Assembly: GCF_002742645.2 (NCBI RefSeq)
Contig: NZ_CP033875.1
Span: forward strand, 3,636,001 to 3,700,000
DNA from: Caulobacter sp. FWC26
Lineage (GTDB): Bacteria > Pseudomonadota > Alphaproteobacteria > Caulobacterales > Caulobacteraceae
Length of the DNA: 64,000 nt
Direction: 5' to 3'
This document shows positions 1-8,762 of the stretch, in pieces; position 1 is the first letter of the stretch, and the number at the start of each line of letters is the position of its first letter. The notes under the pieces are model-generated. The model had not been told where the DNA came from. It searched no databases and saw nothing but the letters and a program-made list of their open reading frames with translations. A program made the translations under genes and the position numbers.

Positions 1-75
1 AACGTGACCATGGCCGTGCTGCTGGTGGCCTCACTGGTTCCGATGGTGGCGGGCAAGGCCCCGACAGCAATCTAG
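1..75 (+). CDS. C-terminal end of an unidentified hydrophobic protein (5' partial)
   Basis: Only the last 24 codons and a TAG stop lie in the window, in frame 1. The visible tail is hydrophobic (VLLVASLVPMVAGK) and looks like a final membrane segment followed by a short polar end, as in a multi-pass membrane protein. The rest is outside the window, so no function can be given. It converges on the GGDEF-EAL gene encoded on the other strand. Confidence 0.4.
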   Translation, partial: NVTMAVLLVASLVPMVAGKAPTAI

Positions 76-125
76 GGTCGAAGCGCCCCCTCCGTCAGGC
101 GGCTGCGGGTGACAATGCGTAACCC

Positions 126-2333
126 TCAGGACACCGTCGCCAGATGCATCCGCCCGCCCTCGCTGACGATGGCGTCGATCGCCTCGGCGGGAACGGGGGC
201 GCTGAACAGGAAGCCTTGAGCCTGAACGCAGCCGATCGCCTGCAGCTGCTCGCGCTGCTGGTTGGTCTCGACGCCCTCGGCCGTGACCGACAGGTTCAGG
301 GCCTTGGCGAGGCGGACGATCGCGGCGACCACGGCGCCGGCCTCCTTGTCGCCGCCCAGCGGGGCGATGAAGCTGCGGTCGATCTTGATCTTGTCGATCG
401 GATAGCGCCGCAGATAGCTCAGCGAGCTGTAGCCGGTGCCAAAATCGTCCAACGCCAGGGAGAAACCCATCTCGCGCAGGCGTCGGATCGCGTCGTGCGT
501 GGCCTGGTCGTCGCCCAGCAGCGCGCCCTCGGTGATCTCCAGCTCGATGGTGTGGGCCCGCGCGCCGGTCTCGTCCAGGATCGCGGCGACCAGTTCGGGG
601 AAGCCGGCCTGACGCATCTGCAAGGCCGAGACATTGACCGCGACCTTCAGGCCCTTCCAGCGCAGGCTGTCGGCGAAGGCCTGACGCATGATCCGCCGTC
701 CCAGTGCGTCAATCAGGCCGCAGTCCTCGGCCAGGGGCACGAAGGCCGCCGGCGAGATCGGGCCCTTCTGCGGATGGGTCCAGCGGGCCAGAGCCTCGAC
801 GCCCAACACCTTGCCGGTCGAGTCGACCTGCGGCTGGTAGGCGACCCAGACTCCGCCGTCCTGCAGCGCGGCGCGCAGGTCGGCCTCAAGACCGCGCCGG
901 GCCTTCAGCGCCGCATCCATCTCGGATTCGAAGAAGCAGTAACGACCGCGCCCTTCTTCCTTGGCGCGATACATGGCCACGTCGGCGCGGCGAGCGGCCT
1001 CGACGGCGCCGAGGCAAGCCTCCTCGGGTTCGATGATGGCCACGCCGACCGAGCCGCCGACAAAGACCGTGCCGCAAGACAGGTCGACGGGCGCGCCCAT
1101 CGCCGCCACCAGGCGCTCGGCCAGGGCTGCGGCGCCCTTGGGATCGATATCGGCGGCGACCACGCCAAACTCGTCACCGCCAAGGCGGGCCAGGGTTTCG
1201 TTGGCGCGGCACAGGCCCGCCAGCCGGGTGGCGATCACCTGGATCAGCTCGTCGCCGGCCGCATGGCCGTGGGTGTCGTTGACCGCCTTGAACCGGTCGA
1301 GGTCGATCGCCAGAACCGCCATGGCGCCGCGCCGGCGCGAAAGTCCGTCGACGGCCTGCCGCATCCGCTCCTCATAGAGCACCCGATTGGGCAGTCCGGT
1401 GAGCGCATCGTGCATCGCCATGTGCTTGGCCCGCGCCTCGCTGGCCACCAGCCCCTCGGCGATGCGACGATTGCGGCGCGCGAACAGGAAGGCCACGCCG
1501 GCGAGGCCGCCGACCACGAGCAGGATCGGCGTGACGGCGCGGCGCAAGAGCCGCTGCCCCGGATGCGGCGGCGCCCAGTCCAGCGTCGCCACGATCTTTC
1601 CGGCGTGGTCGCGCAGGGGAACGTGGGCGTAGCCCTTCTCCTGCGTCGCATCGCCCTGATGCAGGTGCACGCCGGCCAGCAGGAACCGATTGGCGAAGGC
1701 CTCCAGGAACACTGCGTCCAGTCTCAGCACCGTGACGACAATCGGCGCGCGCGTTTGGCGGGTCAGCGCCTTGCCGAAATCGGACTGCACCAGACTCACG
1801 GTGACCAGATGAGCCTCGCCGTCGAGGGACTCCACGGCGCTGGCCTGGATCGGGCTCGAGACCAGGGCCCCGTCGGTGCTGGGTCCGGTCACGCGGGGAC
1901 GGGCCGCCTCCATGACACGAACCTTGGCGACCAGCGGCGCGAAGGTCGCGGCGTAGCGCTGGTAGTCGGCCGCCTCGGCCGGTCGACCGAAACGAGCATT
2001 GAACAGGGCCCGGTTGTCACCGTCGACCACGAAGATGCGGTCGAAGCCGGCCTGTCCGGTCAGGTAGGCCCCGATGTTCTCAGCCGTCCAACCAAGGTCG
2101 AAACGATTGTCCAGGTGGCGGACCGCGTCGTCCCACACCACCTGCGGCGAGATCACCCGTTCGACGTCGGCGATCTTGGACTCCATCCCCCGCGCGACCA
2201 GGGCCTGCTCATGCCGCAAGGCGTCGCCGTCGACGCGGTCGGCGATCATGAACAGCAAGGCGACCAGAACGCAGACCGTCAGCAGCGCCATGGCCGCCAG
2301 GGGCGCGGAAAGGCGGGTCTCGACACCCTTCAT
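126..2333 (-). CDS. Membrane-bound GGDEF-EAL protein with extracytoplasmic CHASE4-like sensor
   Basis: Likely a c-di-GMP synthase and/or phosphodiesterase of 735 aa. With the start at 2333 (MKGVETRL) the order is: membrane segment at about 9-32, a periplasmic CHASE4-like region, a second membrane segment at about 266-284, GGDEF (intact GGDEF at about 385-389, preceded by [11 protein letters not shown]), then EAL with VEALARW at about 513, [10 protein letters not shown] and EGVET. The GGDEF and EAL signatures are both intact, so either activity is possible. The inhibitory-site position reads RANE instead of RxxD, so feedback control may be weak. The open frame extends upstream, but those residues are Arg/Ser-rich and unlike any domain. 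An ATG four codons upstream (2345) is an alternative start. Confidence 0.88.
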   Translation of the reverse strand: MKGVETRLSAPLAAMALLTVCVLVALLFMIADRVDGDALRHEQALVARGMESKIADVERVISPQVVWDDAVRHLDNRFDLGWTAENIGAYLTGQAGFDRIFVVDGDNRALFNARFGRPAEAADYQRYAATFAPLVAKVRVMEAARPRVTGPSTDGALVSSPIQASAVESLDGEAHLVTVSLVQSDFGKALTRQTRAPIVVTVLRLDAVFLEAFANRFLLAGVHLHQGDATQEKGYAHVPLRDHAGKIVATLDWAPPHPGQRLLRRAVTPILLVVGGLAGVAFLFARRNRRIAEGLVASEARAKHMAMHDALTGLPNRVLYEERMRQAVDGLSRRRGAMAVLAIDLDRFKAVNDTHGHAAGDELIQVIATRLAGLCRANETLARLGGDEFGVVAADIDPKGAAALAERLVAAMGAPVDLSCGTVFVGGSVGVAIIEPEEACLGAVEAARRADVAMYRAKEEGRGRYCFFESEMDAALKARRGLEADLRAALQDGGVWVAYQPQVDSTGKVLGVEALARWTHPQKGPISPAAFVPLAEDCGLIDALGRRIMRQAFADSLRWKGLKVAVNVSALQMRQAGFPELVAAILDETGARAHTIELEITEGALLGDDQATHDAIRRLREMGFSLALDDFGTGYSSLSYLRRYPIDKIKIDRSFIAPLGGDKEAGAVVAAIVRLAKALNLSVTAEGVETNQQREQLQAIGCVQAQGFLFSAPVPAEAIDAIVSEGGRMHLATVS

Positions 2334-2637
2334 CGTCGCGAACATCCAAGACCGCCAGGAGGTTGAACCCGAGCATTCCCATGCAATGGCTAAGCTCGAC
2401 CTAACGCGGCCTCGACAACTTGTCGCAGGGGCCGCATTGGCGGCGCGGAGACGGCGACATTCCCTTTGGCGCCAAAAGGCTTTAGAGCCCGTCACGGTGG
2501 ATCGCGAGCGCCTGTGCGCCGCGAGCCCGCCCTCGGTTCAAGATCGTGGAGCCGGTTTATCCGGTTTAGATGGTTCCATCTCAACCAGACAGGCTCTAGA
2601 CAGACCGCCCGTCCCTTTCAGCCGTACGAAAACGCCC
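2334..2637. other. Divergent intergenic region between the GGDEF-EAL gene and prfA
   Basis: These 304 bases separate two divergent genes and should hold both promoters. The only structure I see is the GGTTTAGATGG-type palindrome at 2549-2596. The open frames crossing it look like non-coding read-through. Confidence 0.5.
2549..2596. repeat. Dispersed palindrome, family A (GGTTTAGATGG / CCATCT)
   Basis: Starts GAGCC and ends GGCTC. The core CCGGTTTAGATGGTTCCATC is identical to that of the copy at 44779-44825, but the right arm here is degenerate (TCAACCAGAC instead of TAAACCGGAC). It lies upstream of prfA. It may act as an RNA hairpin or be a small mobile palindrome; neither can be told from sequence. 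Confidence 0.75.
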
Positions 2638-3708
2638 TTGCGACTGCCCCAGGCCCGCCTCGACCAGGTTCTCGACCGTTTCCGTGAAGTGGAGGCCCGC
2701 ATGGGCGCGGCCACTGACGGGACCGAGATCGTCAAGCTCTCCAAGGAGCACGCCGAACTGCGCCCGGTCGCCGAGGCCGTCGAGCGGCTGGCCAAGCTGA
2801 CCGCCGAGCGCGCCGAGCTGGACGTCATGGCCGCCGATCCCGAGATGGCCGAGATGGTCCGCGACGAGATCCAGGCGCTGGACGAAAAGCTGCCCGTGCT
2901 TGAGCGGGAGCTGGCCCTGATGCTGGCCCCCAAGGACAAGGACGAGAACGCCTCGGCCATCCTGGAAGTTCGCGCCGGCACCGGCGGCGACGAGGCGGCC
3001 CTGTTCGCCGGCGACCTCTTCCGCATGTACCAGCGCTACGCCCAGACCCAGGGCTGGCGCGTCGAGATCGACAGCATCTCGGAAGGCGAAATGGGCGGCT
3101 ACAAGGAAATCGTCGCCTCGATCACCGGCGAGGGCGTGTTCGGCCGGCTCAAGTTCGAGAGCGGCGTCCACCGCGTGCAGCGCGTGCCGGCCACCGAGGC
3201 GCAGGGCCGCATCCACACCTCGGCCGCCACCGTCGCGGTGCTGCCGGAAGCCGAGGACGTCGAGATCGAGATCAAGGAAAGCGACCTGCGGATCGACACC
3301 TACCGCTCGTCGGGCGCCGGTGGTCAGCACGTCAACAAGACCGACTCGGCCGTGCGCATCACCCACTTGCCGACCGGCGTGGTGGTGACCAGCTCGGAAA
3401 AGTCGCAGCACCAGAACCGCGCTCGGGCGATGAAGAACCTGAAGGCGCGTCTCTACGACATGCAGCGCGAGGCCCTGGACAGCGCCCGCTCCGAGGCCCG
3501 CAAGAGCCAGGTCGGCAGCGGGGATCGTTCGGAGCGCATCCGCACCTACAACTTCCCGCAGGGCCGGGTGACCGACCACCGCATCAACCTGACGCTCTAC
3601 AACCTGGCGCGGATCATGGAGGGCGACGCCCTCGACGACGTGATCAACCCGCTGATCGCCGAGGATCAGGCCGAGCGCCTGGCGAGCCTCGAAGAGAGCT
3701 TTAGCTGA
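2638..3708 (+). CDS. prfA: Peptide chain release factor 1 (RF1)
   Basis: Recognises UAA/UAG stop codons in the ribosomal A site and triggers peptide release. The 356-aa length from the TTG at 2638 (reads [14 protein letters not shown]) is normal for RF1. The anticodon-mimic tripeptide PAT is at about 184-186 (the SPF of RF2 is absent), and the catalytic GGQ at about 228-230 sits in [17 protein letters not shown]. The Gln is the methylation site known for this family; prmC is not adjacent here. The frame is open far upstream, but that part crosses the family A repeat and has no RF1 similarity. The RluF-like gene follows in the same direction across a family B repeat. Confidence 0.95.
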   Translation: MRLPQARLDQVLDRFREVEARMGAATDGTEIVKLSKEHAELRPVAEAVERLAKLTAERAELDVMAADPEMAEMVRDEIQALDEKLPVLERELALMLAPKDKDENASAILEVRAGTGGDEAALFAGDLFRMYQRYAQTQGWRVEIDSISEGEMGGYKEIVASITGEGVFGRLKFESGVHRVQRVPATEAQGRIHTSAATVAVLPEAEDVEIEIKESDLRIDTYRSSGAGGQHVNKTDSAVRITHLPTGVVVTSSEKSQHQNRARAMKNLKARLYDMQREALDSARSEARKSQVGSGDRSERIRTYNFPQGRVTDHRINLTLYNLARIMEGDALDDVINPLIAEDQAERLASLEESFS

Positions 3709-3715
3709 TGCGTTG

Positions 3716-3764
3716 GAGCATGATCTTGTCCGAAAACCGGTTCCCACTTTTCGGGATCACGCTC
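3716..3764. repeat. Dispersed palindrome, family B (GAGCATGATC...CCGGTTCCCACTTTTCGG)
   Basis: A 49-base inverted repeat: GAGCATGATC pairs with GATCACGCTC and CCGAAAA with TTTTCGG around CCGGTTCCCAC. Related copies are at 22722-22768 and, truncated, at 43744-43770. Elements with this GAAACCGGTTCCCACTTT core are common in Alphaproteobacteria. This copy fills the prfA-rluF gap almost exactly, so it lies within any shared transcript. Confidence 0.85.
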
Positions 3765-3766
3765 TG

Positions 3767-4534
3767 ATGGCTTGGACCCGCACCTATGACGAGGCCGAGC
3801 CTCAGCGGGTCAACAAGTGGCTGGCCCAGAGCGGGGTGTGTTCGCGCCGCGAGGCCGAGCAGCTGATCAGCGACGGCCTCGTGTCGATCGACGGCGAGGT
3901 GGTCGAGGACGTGGGTCGCAAGATCCAGCCCGGCCAGACCCTGACCCTGACCGACCGCGCCACGGCCAAGCTGGACTCTGTGCCGACCTACCTCGTTCAC
4001 AAGCCGCGCGGCGTGGTCTCGTCCCAGCCCGATCCGGGCCAGGTTCCGGCCGCGCGCCTGCTGACGCGGGCCAATCTGTGGGGCGATGCGCGGGGCGTCG
4101 CGATCCCGCAGTCGGGCGACCTGATCCCGCCGATCGGGCGCCTGGACAAGGACTCGCGCGGCCTTCTGCTGCTGTCGCAGGACGGCGTGGTGGCCAAGGC
4201 CGTGATCGGCCCGCAGTCCGAACTCGACAAAGAGTACCGCGTCGCTGTGATGGGCGAGCTCACCGAGGAAAAGCTGGAGCTCCTGCGCTTTGGCCTCGAG
4301 CTGGACGGCCGCGAGCTGCGCCCGGCCGAGGTCGAGATCATCTCCGACCAGCGTCTGAGCTTCGTGCTGCGCGAAGGCCGCAACCGCCAGATCCGCCGGA
4401 TGTGCGAGCTGGTGGACCTGAAGGTCGTCGACCTGTTCCGCGTCCGCGTCGGCCCGCTGGACCTGGGCGACATGCCCGAAGGCCATTGGCGTCCACTGAC
4501 GGCGGCCGAGCGGGCGGCGCTGGTGGCGGGTTAG
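3767..4534 (+). CDS. RsuA/RluF-family pseudouridine synthase
   Basis: Isomerises a specific rRNA uridine to pseudouridine. A 255-aa protein: an S4 RNA-binding domain at the N-terminus (RVNKWLAQSGVCSRREAEQL), then the catalytic domain with GRLDKDSRGLLLLS, whose Asp is the family nucleophile, then KEYRV and GRNRQIRRMCE. Within the family it resembles E. coli RluF (23S rRNA) more than RsuA, but the target base cannot be proved. The ATG at 3767 directly follows the family B repeat and has no clear ribosome-binding site. Upstream codons would only translate the repeat. The TAG stop overlaps the start of another palindrome. Confidence 0.9.
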   Translation: MAWTRTYDEAEPQRVNKWLAQSGVCSRREAEQLISDGLVSIDGEVVEDVGRKIQPGQTLTLTDRATAKLDSVPTYLVHKPRGVVSSQPDPGQVPAARLLTRANLWGDARGVAIPQSGDLIPPIGRLDKDSRGLLLLSQDGVVAKAVIGPQSELDKEYRVAVMGELTEEKLELLRFGLELDGRELRPAEVEIISDQRLSFVLREGRNRQIRRMCELVDLKVVDLFRVRVGPLDLGDMPEGHWRPLTAAERAALVAG

Positions 4535-4612
4535 AGCGCGTTAGGTTTAAGTGTGAGCGGTTAAACCGCTCGAACGCGCTCCAAATGGAGAGATAGAGCC
4601 GGACAGGCTCTA
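4534..4612. repeat. Tandem palindromes between convergent genes
   Basis: Two inverted repeats. The first is GAGCGCGTT (4534-4542) with AACGCGCTC (4573-4581), enclosing a perfect 8-bp stem GAGCGGTT/AACCGCTC at 4555-4571. The second is TAGAGCC-GGACA-GGCTCTA at 4594-4612, sharing its GGACAGGCTC end with family A. The left end supplies the last base of the rluF-like stop codon, and the right end supplies the stop of the small minus-strand ORF. It could terminate transcription in both directions, though no T-tract is seen. Confidence 0.7.
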
Positions 4613-4774
4613 TCCGATCTGTTCGATGATCTCGGCCCGCAGCTCAGCGCGGGTCATGCCGGGCCACGCCCATTCGGTTTGAGCCGGACGGACGGGCGAG
4701 GCCGCCGGACGCGGCGGGGTCGGGGTGCGGGCCATGCGCCGAGCGGCGGCCTCGCGGATAGAAACGGTTTTCAT
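4610..4774 (-). CDS. Small hypothetical protein, 54 aa
   Basis: Starts MKTVSIREAAARRMART, continues with a Pro-rich linker (PTPPRPAASPVRP), and ends in TEWAWPGMTRAELRAEII. It is cytoplasmic by appearance, with no signal peptide or membrane segment. GGAAC seven to eight bases before the ATG is a plausible ribosome-binding site and codon use is host-like. The TAG stop is provided by the TAGAGCC palindrome. The WPGMTRAELR-type tail suggests a short helical interaction motif, but I recognise no family. Confidence 0.55.
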   Translation of the reverse strand: MKTVSIREAAARRMARTPTPPRPAASPVRPAQTEWAWPGMTRAELRAEIIEQIG

Positions 4775-5051
4775 GAAGTTCCAAAACAGGGACCTGCGAC
4801 ATCGCCGGCCCCAAACGCTAGATGGGTGGGAAATCGCTCAAGACCGTCTCTGACGGTACGGAGCGGATGCAGCATCGCCCTGAACGTTCGGGCCTTGGGA
4901 GGCGCGAAGGCATAAGCGGGCGATCGCTTGCGGTTAACAGATGGTGCGCCATCCGCCCCGTTCAAGGGGCGCGGCGGATAATCGCCGTGCAGCTAGTGGT
5001 CTCAGCGGAAAGCGGACGCGCCAATGGTCCGTTCAGGGTGGGGCGCGGCCG

Positions 5052-5732
5052 CTAGGGTGGGTGCGGGACGCAGACGCCATACATCTTGTCCAAGACAGCT
5101 AGATACTCAGCCATCGGCTGCAATCCCATGGCCGCTCGTCGCGCCTCAAGTCCTTCCGGCGCCTCAACGTCACTCGGGACAGCGTATTTGCCCTCTTTGC
5201 AAGTTGTGCCTTGCGTGCCGTAACGCTGAGGTCGCCGATCTATCGTCGCGACGCGGTCATAGAGCCGTGCGTAGTCTTCTGGCCGCGCCTCGCGCGCCTT
5301 TGCGAGCGGCTCCAACAGCGCGAGGACCTGTCGCTGGAAATCGATGTCGCCCGAGTGATTGGCGATGAGCACCGCCGTTGCAGCGGTGCGCTCAGATGTC
5401 TCCGAGATTTTCGGCCAACCGTGCGCGGCGATGATGCCCTTCAGACGCTCGGTATGAGCTCGATCCTGTTCGTCGATGACGAGTCCTGCTTGTGCTTGCA
5501 CCTTCGCACGTATCTCTGGGGCAAGATCGCGGGTTGCCTCCAGCATGCTTGTTCGCATGGCCCGATCGACCTCGCCCATCCCAGCGATAGCCTCTATGAC
5601 GCTTGCCCTGCTTGCGACCCCCTTCAGCTTGCCAATGACAGGCGCAGCCGCTTCGAGTGGCGGTGTCTCAGCACTTCCAGACACGGGGCTGGTTGCAAGA
5701 ACAAGCGCGGTGAGGATGGCCGTCGAATTCAT
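5052..5732 (-). CDS. Exported DUF6624-family protein
   Basis: A 226-aa protein with a signal peptide (MNSTAILTALVLATSPVSGSA, cleavage near 21). The second half has the DUF6624 pattern: HGWPKISETSERTAATAVLI, a Gln/Asp-rich helix (HSGDIDFQRQVLALLEPL), the YARLYDRVATI segment and QRYGTQGT. No enzymatic activity is established for this family. Codon choice is visibly less G/C-biased than in neighbouring housekeeping genes, hinting at more recent acquisition. It stands alone, with no operon partner within 150 bases. Confidence 0.75.
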   Translation of the reverse strand: MNSTAILTALVLATSPVSGSAETPPLEAAAPVIGKLKGVASRASVIEAIAGMGEVDRAMRTSMLEATRDLAPEIRAKVQAQAGLVIDEQDRAHTERLKGIIAAHGWPKISETSERTAATAVLIANHSGDIDFQRQVLALLEPLAKAREARPEDYARLYDRVATIDRRPQRYGTQGTTCKEGKYAVPSDVEAPEGLEARRAAMGLQPMAEYLAVLDKMYGVCVPHPP

Positions 5733-5894
5733 CTGAACTCCCCCGAGGAAGTGACATGTAGGTCGACGGATGGGGGCGAAAGCATGTCCACTATGGGTCG
5801 CAAGTACGCTTTGACTGCGGCTCGGATTCCGGACCTTCAGCCCCTGACCCGCCGGGCTCAGGCACAGCCACCATGCTCTCGCCCTGACTGCGGG

Positions 5895-6290
5895 TTAGCG
5901 CTGCGGCTTGGTGTAGGGAACAAACACCCCCAAGCTGACAAAGCCCCTGGGGAAATACGACAGCGGATCGACCAGCTCCACGGCGTCCGGCGCGCAGAGC
6001 TCTCCCGAAACGGTGCGGGTGAGCAGGATGTCGGACTGGCGCAGCGACGAGGCGCCCGAACGCGGGCGGTTCACCAGCAGGCGGCCGCCGGGCATCTCGT
6101 AAACGATCGCCACGCCGTCGATGACCTCGCTGCTGCGGACGTCGCGCAGGCGGATGCAGTCGACCGGCTTGCCGGCCGTACGCCCCTCCAGCCGCTGGGC
6201 CAGACGGGCCTCCCCGGCCGGATTGGCCAGAGCGCTCGACGCCGCCGCGAGCGCCGCGATCACGACCACACCGCGCAGCATCGAACCCAT
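5895..6290 (-). CDS. Small exported hypothetical protein downstream of ispG
   Basis: A 131-aa protein starting MGSMLRGVVVIAALAAASSA, a typical signal peptide ending at ALA. The mature part has two Cys (one in DCIRLRD, one in GELCAPDA) that could form a disulfide. The start at 6290 is set by GGAGAGG a few bases upstream; the longer frame only adds Arg-rich residues from inside ispG. It begins 10 bases after the ispG stop, so the two are probably cotranscribed. The DCIRL...SEVIDGVAIVYE pattern recurs in alphaproteobacterial hypothetical proteins; the function is unknown. Confidence 0.7.
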   Translation of the reverse strand: MGSMLRGVVVIAALAAASSALANPAGEARLAQRLEGRTAGKPVDCIRLRDVRSSEVIDGVAIVYEMPGGRLLVNRPRSGASSLRQSDILLTRTVSGELCAPDAVELVDPLSYFPRGFVSLGVFVPYTKPQR

Positions 6291-6300
6291 CGCGCCTCTC

Positions 6301-7452
6301 CTATTCCGCGGCGACCGTCTGGGCCGCCTCGTCCTGAGCCTTCGCGGCCTGGATCTCGGCCGCCTTCTTCTCAACGAGTTCGACGATGTGATCGATCATC
6401 CCCTCGTTGGATTGTTTGTGGTCGGGCTTGCCGGCCATGTAGACCATGCCCGCGCCGGCCCCGCCGCCGGTGAAGCCGATGTCGGTCATCAGCGCCTCGC
6501 CCGGACCGTTGACCACGCAGCCGATGATCGACAGCGACATCGGCGTGGCGATGTGGGCCAGGCGCTCTTCCAGGGCCTCGACCGTCTTGATGACGTTGAA
6601 GCCCTGTCGCGCGCATGACGGGCAGGCGATGATGTTGACGCCCCGGTGGCGCAGGCCCAGCGACTTCAGGATGTCGAAGCCGACCTTGATCTCCTCGACC
6701 GGGTCGGCGGCCAGGCTCACGCGGATGGTGTCGCCGATGCCGGCCCACAGCATCGAGCCGATGCCGATCGAGGACTTGACCGTGCCGGTGCGCGTGGCCC
6801 CGGCCTCGGTGACGCCCAGGTGCAGCGGGCAGTCGATGGCCTCGGCCAGCTGGTAGTAGGCGGCCACGGTCAGGAACGGGTCGGACGCCTTCACCGAGAT
6901 CTTGAACTCGTGGAAGTCGTGGTCCTGCAGGATACGGGCGTGGTTGAGCGCGCTCTCGACCATCGCCTCGGGGCACGGCTCGCCGTACTTTTCCAGCAGC
7001 TCCCGTTCCAGCGAGCCGGCGTTGACGCCGATCCGCATCGAGCAGCCGTGGTCGCGGGCGGCCTGGATGACCTCCCGCACGCGGTCGGGCGAGCCGATAT
7101 TGCCCGGATTGATCCGCAGGCACGCCGCGCCGGCCTGCGCCGCCTCGATGCCGCGCTTGTAGTGGAAGTGGATGTCGGCCACGAGCGGAACCTTGGCCTC
7201 GCGGGCGATGGTCTTGAACGCGGCCGTGCTCTCGACGTCCGGGCAGCTGACGCGGACGATGTCGGCGCCGGCCTCCTCAAGCTGTCGGATCTGCTCCAGC
7301 GTGGCCTTGGCGTCGCTGGTCAGGGTGTTGGTCATCGACTGCACCGAGATCGGCGCGTCGCCGCCCACCTCGACATTGCCGACGCGGATCTTGCGCGATT
7401 GCCGGCGCGTGATCATGCGCCAGGGACGGACGTGCGTGTGGTCTGCGGCCAT
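6301..7452 (-). CDS. ispG: 4-hydroxy-3-methylbut-2-en-1-yl diphosphate synthase (GcpE)
   Basis: Reductively converts MEcPP to HMBPP in the MEP isoprenoid pathway, using a [4Fe-4S] cluster. The 383-aa length fits the bacterial enzyme. A TIM-barrel N-terminal part contains [12 protein letters not shown] and [11 protein letters not shown]. The C-terminal part carries the cluster cysteines in [12 protein letters not shown] and in [10 protein letters not shown], with the third-ligand and Glu pattern intact. A small exported-protein gene follows in the same direction. The C-terminal Ala/Glu-rich tail (about 25 residues) is dispensable-looking. Confidence 0.96.
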   Translation of the reverse strand: MAADHTHVRPWRMITRRQSRKIRVGNVEVGGDAPISVQSMTNTLTSDAKATLEQIRQLEEAGADIVRVSCPDVESTAAFKTIAREAKVPLVADIHFHYKRGIEAAQAGAACLRINPGNIGSPDRVREVIQAARDHGCSMRIGVNAGSLERELLEKYGEPCPEAMVESALNHARILQDHDFHEFKISVKASDPFLTVAAYYQLAEAIDCPLHLGVTEAGATRTGTVKSSIGIGSMLWAGIGDTIRVSLAADPVEEIKVGFDILKSLGLRHRGVNIIACPSCARQGFNVIKTVEALEERLAHIATPMSLSIIGCVVNGPGEALMTDIGFTGGGAGAGMVYMAGKPDHKQSNEGMIDHIVELVEKKAAEIQAAKAQDEAAQTVAAE

Positions 7453-7521
7453 GGCGCTAATTTAGAGGGTGTTGAGGGCGGATAGAAGGGCGTTTGCGCG
7501 CAAAGCGCGCCCCCAAGACCT

Positions 7522-7553
7522 CCGACCTCCCCGGCGTTCGCCCGGGAGATCGG
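7522..7553. repeat. CCCCGGC-type palindrome (family C) 3' of the RodZ-like gene
   Basis: CCGACCTCCCCGGCG, a TTCG loop, then CGGGAGATCGG: an imperfect hairpin between ispG and the RodZ-like gene, both on the minus strand. It is closely related to the perfect copy at 11775-11806. It could act as a transcription terminator or attenuator, but no T-tract follows. Confidence 0.6.
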
Positions 7554-7556
7554 GGG

Positions 7557-8603
7557 TTACTGAGCCTTGGGCGTAACCGCAGTCACCGCCGCCGGCGGCG
7601 GGATCAGCTTGGCCACGGCGGTCTGGTTGGCGGTCAGGCGGCCCGTGAGGCGGCCGTTGTAATAGACCTCGAACAGCGGCGGATCGACGACGTCCAGAAC
7701 CAGGCCCGGCGTGCGCGGGGCGCGGTAGGCGTCGCCGGCCGAGAGCCAGCGGGTCATCTCGATGCCGCCGTCGGCGCGGCGCACCGTGAAGGCGCCGGCC
7801 TTGCGCGCCTGGATCGTCACGCCCGAGGCGTCGGCGGGGCTAGCGCCCAGCAGCTGGCCCTTGGGCTTGAACGGCGCGCCGATGGCCAGTTGCTCGACAT
7901 TGGTCACGCCGGCGGCGGCCTCGGCCTCTGCCCGCGCCTTGGCGGCCAGCTTGGCGGCGTCCACCGAGCCGCCGTTGGCGGCGGCGTCGTCGAGACCCGG
8001 GGTCTTGTAGGGTTCGGGCGTGGTGGACTCCACCGGCGCCGGCAGCGGCGCGCCGAGCGAGACCGATCCGCCGTTGGCGCCATGGGCGACGCGGACCTGG
8101 GCCGACTCCGGCGCGATCTGGGGCGGCGGCTCGTCCTTGCTGATGGCCCGCTGCGCCACGTTCCACAGCAGGATGGCGCCCACCACCAGCAGACCGCCCG
8201 CCAGGATCAGGGCCAGGCGCGGGTCGCGCTCGCGGCGCACGCCGACCGGCGCGCGCAGTTCGCCGCCGTCGTCCGGCGCATCGGTCTTGAAGCGGGCCAC
8301 GGCCGCCTCGCCGTCCAGGCCCAGCAGGCCGGCATAGGCGCGGACATAGCCGATGGTGAAGGGGCGCGAGGGCAGGTCCTCAAGGCGCATGTCCTCAAGC
8401 GCCTCGATATAGCTCTGGCGGATACGGGTGGCGTCGGCGACGTCCTGGGTGGTCAGGCCGCGAAACTGACGCGCGGCTTTCAGCGCCAGACCGATGTCGG
8501 CGCCGTCATCCAGAGACGGGTGTCCCACGACGAGCGGAGCCTCGTCCGTATCGACGTCAGCGAGAAGGTGCAAACGCCTCACGTTCCCCGTATCCAGCGG
8601 CAT
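7557..8603 (-). CDS. rodZ: RodZ-like cytoskeletal/morphogenesis protein with HTH domain
   Basis: A 348-aa protein with RodZ architecture: an N-terminal Xre-like helix-turn-helix at about 37-100 (GLALKAARQFRGLTTQDVAD... RIRQSYIEALE...PFTIGYVRAYAGLLGLD), a basic stretch (RRERDPR), one membrane segment at about 129-147 (LALILAGGLLVVGAILLW), a long Pro/Ala-rich periplasmic linker, and a C-terminal DUF4115-like beta domain (GEMT-like region with GDAYRAPRTPGLVLDV). RodZ links MreB filaments to the cell wall machinery. The first 36 residues are longer than usual and the ATG lacks a good ribosome-binding site, so the true start may be further in. Confidence 0.82.
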   Translation of the reverse strand: MPLDTGNVRRLHLLADVDTDEAPLVVGHPSLDDGADIGLALKAARQFRGLTTQDVADATRIRQSYIEALEDMRLEDLPSRPFTIGYVRAYAGLLGLDGEAAVARFKTDAPDDGGELRAPVGVRRERDPRLALILAGGLLVVGAILLWNVAQRAISKDEPPPQIAPESAQVRVAHGANGGSVSLGAPLPAPVESTTPEPYKTPGLDDAAANGGSVDAAKLAAKARAEAEAAAGVTNVEQLAIGAPFKPKGQLLGASPADASGVTIQARKAGAFTVRRADGGIEMTRWLSAGDAYRAPRTPGLVLDVVDPPLFEVYYNGRLTGRLTANQTAVAKLIPPPAAVTAVTPKAQ

Positions 8604-8762
8604 AATCGGCTAAAAGCCCCCGACAATCGCGCGACGCGCGAGGCGCGTCACGCTCCCCCACCCCGTTTTGACGGAGTTCTTAATATGTCTTTGTGAATAA
8701 CAAACTAAGTAGCCGGATTCAATGTACTAAACGGTGACGCTTGGTTAACAGCCAAGCTTTTG

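Noticed and set aside
144..2366. Long plus-strand open frame opposite the GGDEF-EAL gene
   Set aside because: It mirrors codon periodicity of the real gene on the other strand and has no domain; Gln/Arg/Asp-rich shadow typical of high-GC DNA.
2074..2637. Upstream extension of the prfA frame
   Set aside because: It crosses the GGDEF gene and a repeat and shows no RF1 similarity; the TTG at 2638 gives the usual length.
8739..8761. GCTTGG-CCAAGC hairpin with TTTT as the ptsP terminator
   Set aside because: The T-run is on the plus strand while ptsP is on the minus strand; the stem is only six pairs.
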